Below are positions 5,674-10,814 of a DNA stretch of 12,840 nt, in pieces. The notes beneath the pieces are model-generated. The model made no database searches, was not told the DNA's origin, and saw only the letters and a program-made list of their open reading frames with translations. This stretch comes from an uncultured Clostridia bacterium (GTDB lineage Bacteria; Bacillota; Clostridia; Oscillospirales; Acutalibacteraceae): the NCBI GenBank assembly GCA_947623215.1, contig CANQGN010000028.1:1-12840 (forward strand). The letters are read 5' to 3'. Position numbers and translations under genes: made by a program. Numbering within the stretch: the stretch's first letter is position 1; each line of letters begins with the position of its first letter.

Positions 5674-6774
5674 TCATTGACCCTCCCGCCGCTGCCGCCG
5701 CACCCGGCGAATGGTGCGTTCAAAGTCGCCGCCGGCTATCAGCTCGGCCAGCACCAGCTGCTCAAAGGTGGGCACGGTGCAGGAGTAAAAGCCCAGCGTT
5801 TGCTCGAAGGGGTCTACCAACCGCCGGGGCAGCACCATGTACCCCACCCGCAGGGCGGGCGAGACGGTTTTGGTAAAGGTGTTTACATACAGCACGTTGT
5901 CGCGGGTGGTGCGGGCAAAGAGCGTTTCTTCCGGCTTTACCCCAAGGGAGAATTCGGATTCAAAATCGTCTTCTATTACATAGCGGTCGCCCTCGCCCGC
6001 CCAGCGCAAATACTCGTGCCGTTTTGAGGCGGTAGCGGTTACCCCGCTGGGGTAGCTGCGGCAGGGGGTTACGTGCAGCACGGTGGCCGCCGTTTGCCAC
6101 AGCGGCCCGCTTTGCAGCCCGTGCCGCCCCAGCGGCAGCAGGCAAAGGGGCACCCCCAGCGCCCGGTAGACCTGCTCAATCGGTCGGTAAGAGGGCGACT
6201 CGATGGCGTACAGCCGGTGATTGCCCAGCAGCTGGGCAATCAGGCCGTACAAATACTCCGCCCCCGAACCGATGATGATTTGCCGGGTTTCTACCCGCAC
6301 CCCCCGGCTGCGGGCGAGGTAATGCCGCAGCGCCTCGCGCAGGGCGGGGCAGCCGGCGTTGGGCGGCTTTTGCAGCAGCCGCTCGCCCGCCTCTGCCGTG
6401 ACCCGGCGCATGGTTTTGGTAAGGAGGGATAAAGGAAAGCTCCCCGCCGGGGCCGCCCCGCCGCCTGTTACGTCCGGCGGGGCGGCTTCTTCGCCCCCAA
6501 AGTAGCCGTTGGCCGGGCGAAAAATGACGTAGGTGCCGCTGCGCGGGCGGGTTTCTAAATACCCCTCGTCGCAGAGCATGGCATAGGCGTGCTCTACCGT
6601 AACCACGCTTACCCCCGCCTGCTCGGCGGCGGCGCGTTTGGAGGGCATTTTGCTCCCCGGCGAGTAGTTGCCGGCCTCTATATCCCCCCGCAGCTGGCGG
6701 TAAAGCCGCAAATAGGCCGGCGCGCGGGGGGCGGGTTCGGCTGCTATTGCTACTGTTCTTGTTTCGTCTTTCAT
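5674..6774 (-). CDS. pdxR: MocR/PdxR-type GntR-family regulator with aminotransferase-like domain, C-terminally short
   Basis: A 366-residue fusion of a GntR winged helix-turn-helix (about 18-88, YLRLYRQLRGDIEAGNYSPG to RSGTYV) with a fold-type I aminotransferase-like domain (from about 110) that binds PLP as a sensor. PLP contacts are visible: IEDDFESEF (267-275) and NTFTKTVSPALRVGY with Lys302 as the Schiff-base lysine and Arg309. Family members are usually about 450-490 residues; this one stops after FERTIRRVRRQRREGQ, where others continue through about 90-110 more residues. The stop is 3 bases from the CATCAT array. It may be a shortened but working regulator or a decaying gene. It is divergent from the B6 kinase gene, the classic PdxR arrangement, hence the symbol. 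AAGGAG (6791-6796) is 16 bases from ATG 6774, longer than ideal, but no other start preserves the DNA-binding domain. Confidence 0.8.
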   Translation of the reverse strand: MKDETRTVAIAAEPAPRAPAYLRLYRQLRGDIEAGNYSPGSKMPSKRAAAEQAGVSVVTVEHAYAMLCDEGYLETRPRSGTYVIFRPANGYFGGEEAAPPDVTGGGAAPAGSFPLSLLTKTMRRVTAEAGERLLQKPPNAGCPALREALRHYLARSRGVRVETRQIIIGSGAEYLYGLIAQLLGNHRLYAIESPSYRPIEQVYRALGVPLCLLPLGRHGLQSGPLWQTAATVLHVTPCRSYPSGVTATASKRHEYLRWAGEGDRYVIEDDFESEFSLGVKPEETLFARTTRDNVLYVNTFTKTVSPALRVGYMVLPRRLVDPFEQTLGFYSCTVPTFEQLVLAELIAGGDFERTIRRVRRQRREGQ

Positions 6775-6822
6775 CTGGTATTATAAAATTCTCCTTATCT
6801 GGTACTTTTATATGACCAGATA
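6773..6822. promoter_or_regulatory. Putative PdxR operator: three ATCTGGTA half sites
   Basis: ATCTGGTA occurs at 6773-6780 and 6797-6804, a direct repeat 24 bases apart. The second copy also forms an inverted repeat with the third site, TATCTGGT (6796-6803) against ACCAGATA (6815-6822), with an 11-base spacer. MocR regulators such as GabR are known to bind spaced direct repeats. The first site overlaps the regulator's own start codon, suggesting autoregulation. The sites are seen; binding is inferred. Confidence 0.65.
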
Positions 6823-6828
6823 ACAGTA

Positions 6829-6834
6829 TATACT
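6829..6834 (+). promoter_or_regulatory. Candidate -10 box for the B6 salvage operon
   Basis: TATACT lies 42 bases before the kinase start and just downstream of the third ATCTGGTA-type half site. No good -35 stands 17 bases upstream (TTTTAT at 6806-6811), which would fit a promoter that needs activation by the adjacent regulator. This is inference. Confidence 0.45.
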
Positions 6835-6870
6835 ATCCCTCGTAAAAATGCAAGAGGGGAGGATGCGATT

Positions 6871-7713
6871 TTGAACCACAATCAGCAAAAACGAGTGGCG
6901 GTGATTAACGACTTTTGCGGCTTCGGGCGATGTTCGCTGGCCGTTTCCATGCCCATTTTGGCGGCCATGGGGCTGCCCTGCTGCCCCCTGCCGACGGCCA
7001 TTTTTTCCAATCACACGGGGTTCGAGCAGTTTTATTCGGTGGATTTTACCCCCCACATGGAGCGCTACATGCAAATGTGGGAGAAACTACAGCTGCAATT
7101 TGCCGGTATATTAACGGGGTTTTTGGGCTCGCCCGACCAGATTGATTTGGTAGAATCCTTTTTTCGGCGGTTTCGCACCCCTGGCACGGTAACGGTGGTA
7201 GACCCCGTAATGGGCGACTACGGGCGGCTCTACCCCAGCTACTCCCCCCGCCTGGCGGAGCGTATGCGCCGCTTGCTGCCTTATGCCGAGGTGCTGACCC
7301 CCAACTTAACCGAGGCCTGCCTGCTGACCGGCACGCCCTACGACCCCGGCATGGGGGACGCCGCCCTGCAAACCCTCTGCGAGCGGCTGCGCGAGCAGGG
7401 GCCGCAAAAAATTGTGATTACCGGCTTAGAGCGGGGCGACGACCTGGAAAACTTTGTGTATGAGGCCGGGCACCCCCCGGTAACCGTGCGGGCGGCCAGA
7501 GTGGGGCCCTGCCGCTCCGGCACCGGCGACGTGTTTTCGTCTATTATTACCGCCGACGCCGTGCTGGGGCGACCCCTCGCCGACTCGGTGCGCCACGCCG
7601 CCGGCTTTGTGGCCAAGGTGCTGCGGCGGGCGGTGGAATTGCAGCTGCCGCTGACCGACGGCTTATGCTTTGAAGAATTTTTACTGGAAATACAGGAGGA
7701 ATCGGAACCATGA
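6871..7713 (+). CDS. pdxK: Pyridoxamine/pyridoxal/pyridoxine kinase
   Basis: A 280-residue cytoplasmic ribokinase-fold enzyme that phosphorylates B6 vitamers at the 5' hydroxyl with ATP, the trapping step of vitamin B6 salvage. Visible motifs are VINDFCGFGRCSLA at the start (substrate side), IFSNHTGF (45-52), DPVMGDYGRLYP (111-122), TPNLTEACLLTG (143-154) and the anion-hole/catalytic SGTGD (216-220, with Asp220 as base). The pattern is that of the PdxK/PdxY group rather than ThiD. Length is normal. The start is TTG 6871 with GGGGAGG (6856-6862) 8 bases upstream; the nearby ATG codons at 6848 and 6863 run into a stop at once. It is the first gene of an operon, divergent from the PdxR-type regulator, and its last four bases overlap the transporter gene (ATGA). 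Confidence 0.92.
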   Translation: MNHNQQKRVAVINDFCGFGRCSLAVSMPILAAMGLPCCPLPTAIFSNHTGFEQFYSVDFTPHMERYMQMWEKLQLQFAGILTGFLGSPDQIDLVESFFRRFRTPGTVTVVDPVMGDYGRLYPSYSPRLAERMRRLLPYAEVLTPNLTEACLLTGTPYDPGMGDAALQTLCERLREQGPQKIVITGLERGDDLENFVYEAGHPPVTVRAARVGPCRSGTGDVFSSIITADAVLGRPLADSVRHAAGFVAKVLRRAVELQLPLTDGLCFEEFLLEIQEESEP

Positions 7714-8279
7714 ATTTGAACGAAACCGCCCAAACGAACGCCAAACCCGCCCGCAGCGCCAAAACCGCCCGGTACGAAATGGTGCTGACCGGGGTAAGCG
7801 CGGCGCTGGTGTTTGTTTTTACCGCCTTTTTGCACATTCCCAGCCACACCGGCTACACCCACGTGGGCGACGCCTTTGTGTTTTTGGCCGCCTGCCTGCT
7901 GCCCGCCCCCAACGCCGCGCTGGCGGGGGGCATTGGGGCGGTGCTGGCCGACGGTCTGACCGGCTACGCCATATGGGCGCCGGGCTCGGCGGTTATTAAG
8001 GCGGTCACGGCCCTCTTTTTTACCCGCCGCAGCGAAAAAGTGCTTACCCTGCGCAACCTGCTGGCACTGCTGCCCGCCGGGGTGATTTGCATAGGGGGCT
8101 ACTATTTGTACGATGCCGTCATAACCGGCAACTTCATTGCCCCGGCGGCGGGCATTCCGGGCTATGTTACCCAGTGGGTGCTCAGCTCCGCCCTGTTTTT
8201 GGCGGTCGGCTTTGCCTTTGACCGGCTGCGCTTAAAAGAACGCTTCGGTTTATTGTATGAGGGGAAGAAACAAAAATGA
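7710..8279 (+). CDS. ECF transporter S component, probably for pyridoxine (PdxU-type)
   Basis: A 189-residue integral membrane protein, the substrate-binding S component of an energy-coupling factor vitamin importer. About six hydrophobic segments can be seen (near residues 24-43, 53-65, 67-85, 87-105, 115-135 and 153-171). HVGDAFVFLAACLLP (51-65) is the characteristic second segment of the ECF S superfamily. The first 20 residues are polar and probably cytoplasmic. No EcfA or EcfT gene is here, so it would use a shared group II energising module encoded elsewhere. Substrate is inferred from context: ATGA overlap with the B6 kinase gene and a PdxR-type regulator next to both. AGGAGGA (7694-7700) stands 9 bases from the ATG. 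The stop again overlaps the next ATG by 4 bases, so translation of the three genes is likely coupled. Confidence 0.82.
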   Translation: MNLNETAQTNAKPARSAKTARYEMVLTGVSAALVFVFTAFLHIPSHTGYTHVGDAFVFLAACLLPAPNAALAGGIGAVLADGLTGYAIWAPGSAVIKAVTALFFTRRSEKVLTLRNLLALLPAGVICIGGYYLYDAVITGNFIAPAAGIPGYVTQWVLSSALFLAVGFAFDRLRLKERFGLLYEGKKQK

Positions 8280-8878
8280 TGACCATTACCTATCCTGTTA
8301 AAAACGGACTCTACGTCAACATGACCAACCGCTGCCCCTGCGCGTGTACCTTTTGCCTGCGGCAAAAGGGAGAAGGGGTGTACGGCTCGAACTCCCTTTG
8401 GCTGGAGCGCGAACCCACGGTAGCGGAGGTGTGCGAGAGCGTCGACGCTTGGGATCCGGATTTATTCAGCCAGCTGGTCTTTTGCGGCTACGGCGAACCC
8501 ACCGAGCGGCTGGAAGACCTGCTGGCGGTCGCCCGCCACGTAAAGGAGACCCGCGACTGGACGATTCGGCTGAACACCAACGGCCTGTCGGATCTCATCA
8601 ATGGGGAGTCCACCGCCCAAAAAATGAAAGGGCTTATCGACATTGCCTCCGTCAGCTTAAACGCCACCAATGCAGAGGATTACCTGCGGCTGGTGCGCCC
8701 CCGCTTTGGCCTGCCCTCGTTTGAGGCCATGCTGCGCTTTGCCAAAGAGGCCGCCGCCTGCCTGCCGCAGGTGGTGCTGACGGTGGTAGACGGCGTAACC
8801 ACCAAAGAAGAACAGCAAAAAGCGGCCGAAATCTGCCGCAGCGTGGGGGCCACGCTACGGGTTCGACCGCTTGAGTAA
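8276..8878 (+). CDS. Radical SAM protein, TatD-associated family
   Basis: A 200-residue compact radical SAM protein. The [4Fe-4S] motif CxxxCxxC is C20, C24, C27 in NRCPCACTFCLR; the SAM-binding GYGEP lies at 71-75 (FCGYGEPTERL); and LNTNG and VSLNATNAEDY follow in the half barrel. Size and sequence fit the family usually described as TatD-associated radical SAM, whose reaction is unknown; no SPASM or other extra cluster domain is present. No tatD gene is in view. Instead it is third in the B6 salvage operon, with its ATG at 8276 overlapping the transporter stop (ATGA). A second ATG at 8279 is possible, but GAGGGG (8259-8264) spaces better to 8276 (11 bases). Whether it acts on B6 or is merely co-transcribed is not known. 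Confidence 0.85.
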   Translation: MMTITYPVKNGLYVNMTNRCPCACTFCLRQKGEGVYGSNSLWLEREPTVAEVCESVDAWDPDLFSQLVFCGYGEPTERLEDLLAVARHVKETRDWTIRLNTNGLSDLINGESTAQKMKGLIDIASVSLNATNAEDYLRLVRPRFGLPSFEAMLRFAKEAAACLPQVVLTVVDGVTTKEEQQKAAEICRSVGATLRVRPLE

Positions 8879-8898
8879 ATAGGTTTCCACCCGGCAGT

Positions 8899-8926
8899 GC
8901 CGAACCGCCCGCAATCGGCCCTTTTC
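8899..8926 (+). terminator. Weak terminator-like hairpin after the radical SAM gene
   Basis: GCCGA (8899-8903) pairs with TCGGC (8915-8919), followed by CCTTTTC. The stem is short and competes with a smaller one, CGGC (8892-8895) with GCCG (8899-8902). It is the only candidate for ending the B6 operon before the convergent Maf gene. Confidence 0.3.
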
Positions 8927-8942
8927 CCGCCATTTGCGCGTT

Positions 8943-9066
8943 CGCCCCACTTGCCGTACACAAAGTACGACTGCGTGGGAGCGACCGCACCCTGACGAAA
9001 AAACGCCTCGATTTCGGGTGCGGCGCAGTTTAGGAAGACAAAATCTGCGATTTTGCCTTCCTAAAC
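8943..9066. repeat. Block of three adjacent hairpins, possible structured RNA or repeat element
   Basis: Three stem-loops follow almost without gaps. H1 (8943-8983): CCCAC/GTGGG (8946-8950, 8975-8979) with inner CGTAC/GTACG (8955-8959, 8965-8969) and an ACAAA loop. H2 (8985-9023): CCGCACCC/GGGTGCGG with inner GAAA/TTTC. H3 (9028-9066): GTTTAGGAAG/CTTCCTAAAC with inner CAAAATC/GATTTTG, one A-C mismatch and a 3-base loop. H3 alone is 17 paired bases in 39. None has a T-run, so terminators are unlikely. The block lies between convergent genes and no protein is supported on either strand. Confidence 0.65.
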
Positions 9067-9117
9067 CGATTCGTCCCTACCGGGTGCAAACCAATGCTTT
9101 TTCCATATGCTGTCCGC

Positions 9118-9723
9118 TCATGGGGCGACTAAGTCTGCCAGCGACAGCCCCACCTCCGGCAGCAGCTCGTAAAACCGCCGCACCGGGAAGCCCACCACGT
9201 TCCAGTAGTCCCCGGTAATGCCGGTTACAAACAGCGAGGCCAGGCCCTGTATGGCGTAGCCGCCGGCTTTGTCCATCGGCTCGCCGGTTTTTACGTAGGC
9301 GGCAATTTCTTCTTCGCTCATGGGGGCCATGGTTACGCGGGTGAGCACGCTGTCGGTCGCCGCCCGCTCGCCGTACAGCAGCGTAAGCCCGGTGGTAACA
9401 AAGTGGGCCTTGCCCTGCAAGCGGCGCAGCATGTCGGCGGCGGCGGCGCGGGTTTTGGGCTTGCCCAGCACCCGCAGGCGGTGCACCACGGCGGTATCCG
9501 CCGCCACCACCAGCGTATGCCGCCAGTCTTCGCCCGCCTCTACAAGGCGGCGCTGCACCGCCTCCGCCTTGCGGCGCGAGAGCGTTCTCGTCATCTCGTC
9601 CGCCGGGGCGCGGGGCAGCCGTTCGCTCACGCCGGGCACCTCTACCCGCACGGGAATGCCCAGCCCGGTGAGAATTTCTTTGCGCCTCGGCGAACCGGAG
9701 GCCAATAGTACGGGCGTCACCAT
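9118..9723 (-). CDS. maf: Maf-family nucleoside triphosphate pyrophosphatase
   Basis: A 201-residue house-cleaning pyrophosphatase that hydrolyses non-canonical or modified (d)NTPs to monophosphates; family members are reported to act on dTTP/UTP and modified pyrimidines, and overexpression affects septum formation. The phosphate-binding start LLASGSPRRKEIL (6-18), VVAADTAVV with catalytic Asp76, GKPKT (87-91), DKAGGYAIQG (151-160) and GDYWNVVGFPV (171-181) are all present and in order. Length is typical. ATG 9723 has GGAGGG on the minus strand about 4-9 bases upstream (complement 9727-9732). Convergent with the B6 operon and divergent from the pseudouridine synthase gene, with 83 bases between the starts. 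Confidence 0.93.
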   Translation of the reverse strand: MVTPVLLASGSPRRKEILTGLGIPVRVEVPGVSERLPRAPADEMTRTLSRRKAEAVQRRLVEAGEDWRHTLVVAADTAVVHRLRVLGKPKTRAAAADMLRRLQGKAHFVTTGLTLLYGERAATDSVLTRVTMAPMSEEEIAAYVKTGEPMDKAGGYAIQGLASLFVTGITGDYWNVVGFPVRRFYELLPEVGLSLADLVAP

Positions 9724-9756
9724 AACCCCTCCCTGTAACCGATTCTCTTATGATAC

Positions 9757-9785
9757 AGTATACCAGACGACGGGCGGGAGTACAA
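9757..9785 (-). promoter_or_regulatory. Candidate maf promoter
   Basis: On the minus strand, TATACT (9757-9762) has TTGTAC (9780-9785) exactly 17 bases upstream. The -10 is good and the -35 is weak. The same short AT-rich patch holds TATGAT (9749-9754) in the plus direction, a possible -10 for the pseudouridine synthase gene, without a clear -35. Confidence 0.35.
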
Positions 9786-9806
9786 GTTTTTTTAAAAGGA
9801 GTCGCC

Positions 9807-10667
9807 ATGACCGAACTTACCTTTTGCGTGCCGCCCGAGCGGGCGGGCGTGCCGGTCAAAACCCTGCTGCGCGAGCGAGGCGTTTCGACCGGGCTGCTGC
9901 GCCGGTTAAAAGTAAGCGGCGGCATCCTCTGCGAGGGGCGGCCTTTAAACGTAACCGCCCCCCTTGCCGCCGGGCAGCGGGTGACCCTGCGCCTTACGGA
10001 ACCCCCGGCGGCGGTGCGCCCGGTGGCGACCGCCCCCCTGCGGGTGGTGTGGGAAGACGACCACCTGCTGGCGGCAGACAAGCCCGCCGGTATGCCCACC
10101 CACCCCAGCGCCGGTCACCCGGCGGATACGCTGGCCAACGCCGTGGCCTTTTACCGCCCCGGCGGGGTGCACCCCGTAACCCGGTTAGACCGCTACACCA
10201 GCGGGCTGACCCTGTTTGCCCGCCACGCCTTTGCGGCGGCGGCCTTAAGCGGCCAGTGCCAGGCGGGAACCTTGCAAAAAACCTACTACGCCGTCACCTG
10301 CGGGGTGCCGGACCCCCCGCAGGGAGAGGTTGCCCTGCCCATTGCGCGCGAGCAGGGCAGCGTGCTGCGGCGCACGGTCTCACCCGAAGGCAAGCCCGCC
10401 CTCACCCGCTACCGGGTACTGAGCGAGCGGCAGGGGCTGGCGCTGGTAGAGCTGCACCCCGTGACCGGGCGCACCCACCAGCTGCGGGTGCACATGGCAG
10501 CCCTCGGCTGCCCGCTGTTAGACGATTTTTTGTACGGGGCAGAGCGCCCCGGCCGCCACTTTTTGCTCCACTGCGGGGGGCTGTCTTTTTTGCACCCTGT
10601 AACCGGTGAACCCATATCGCTGCAAATTCCGCCCCCTTTTGGCGATTTTGCGGGAGTTTTTGATTGA
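9807..10667 (+). CDS. RluA-family pseudouridine synthase
   Basis: A 286-residue enzyme that isomerises uridine to pseudouridine in RNA. An S4-like N-terminal part (about 10-65, LLRERGVSTGLLRRLK to GQRVTLRL) is followed by the catalytic domain (from about 78). The domain carries VVWEDDHLLAADKPAGMPTHP, the signature HPVTRLDRYTSG with catalytic Asp128, and the late motif GRTHQLRVHMAALGCPLLDD. The layout is that of RluC/RluD-type 23S rRNA enzymes; exact target positions cannot be read from sequence, so no symbol is given. ATG 9807 is used because AAAAGGAG lies just upstream (9794-9801) and the S4 region starts there. The stop codon TGA 10665-10667 lies inside the -35 box of the following promoter. 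Confidence 0.9.
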   Translation: MTELTFCVPPERAGVPVKTLLRERGVSTGLLRRLKVSGGILCEGRPLNVTAPLAAGQRVTLRLTEPPAAVRPVATAPLRVVWEDDHLLAADKPAGMPTHPSAGHPADTLANAVAFYRPGGVHPVTRLDRYTSGLTLFARHAFAAAALSGQCQAGTLQKTYYAVTCGVPDPPQGEVALPIAREQGSVLRRTVSPEGKPALTRYRVLSERQGLALVELHPVTGRTHQLRVHMAALGCPLLDDFLYGAERPGRHFLLHCGGLSFLHPVTGEPISLQIPPPFGDFAGVFD

Positions 10668-10692
10668 CTTTTGCCCCGGAATATGGTACATT
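10664..10692 (+). promoter_or_regulatory. SigA promoter of the GH42-like gene, overlapping the end of the pseudouridine synthase gene
   Basis: TTGACT (10664-10669), 17 bases, TACATT (10687-10692). The spacing is ideal. The -35 box contains the stop codon of the upstream gene. Transcription would start near 10698-10700, exactly where the first leader hairpin begins, giving a leader of about 115 bases. Confidence 0.65.
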
Positions 10693-10698
10693 GCACAT

Positions 10699-10740
10699 AA
10701 GGCGAAGGGCGGCGTGTGTTCCGCTCCCCTCGCCTTAAGG
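10699..10740. repeat. Copy B of the dispersed repeat; first leader hairpin of the GH42-like gene
   Basis: AAGGCGA (10699-10705) and GGG (10707-10709) pair with CCC (10726-10728) and TCGCCTT (10730-10736), 10 bp around one A-C mismatch. Bases 10702-10740 match the reverse complement of 379-417 at 34 of 39 positions. With the predicted start site, the transcript would begin in or next to this hairpin. Confidence 0.6.
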
Positions 10741-10749
10741 AATCGCCTC

Positions 10750-10786
10750 GGCAAAACCGGGCGGTTCCCGAAAATTGCCATTTTTT
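10750..10786 (+). terminator. Terminator-like structure in the leader (possible attenuator)
   Basis: GGCAA (10750-10754) pairs with TTGCC (10775-10779) around an inner CGGG (10758-10761) with CCCG (10767-10770), followed by ATTTTTT. A competing hairpin, AACC (10755-10758) with GGTT (10763-10766), cannot form at the same time as the inner stem. It ends 14 bases before the ribosome site region. The stems are short, so attenuation is only a possibility. Confidence 0.35.
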
Positions 10787-10814
10787 CTGATTCAAGAAAA
10801 AGGGGGACAAGTTT

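Noticed and set aside
6848..6874. 8-codon open frame ending at the kinase start
   Set aside because: No ribosome site; stop overlap with the TTG start is probably chance, though translational coupling cannot be excluded.
8680..8990. Minus-strand frames in the radical SAM end and following gap
   Set aside because: Overlap the radical SAM coding sequence antisense; no ribosome site or family motif. The gap part is better described by the hairpins.
9320..10609. 429-codon plus-strand frame across maf and the pseudouridine synthase
   Set aside because: Spans two well-supported genes in other frames and has the Arg/Pro/Ala composition typical of shadow frames.
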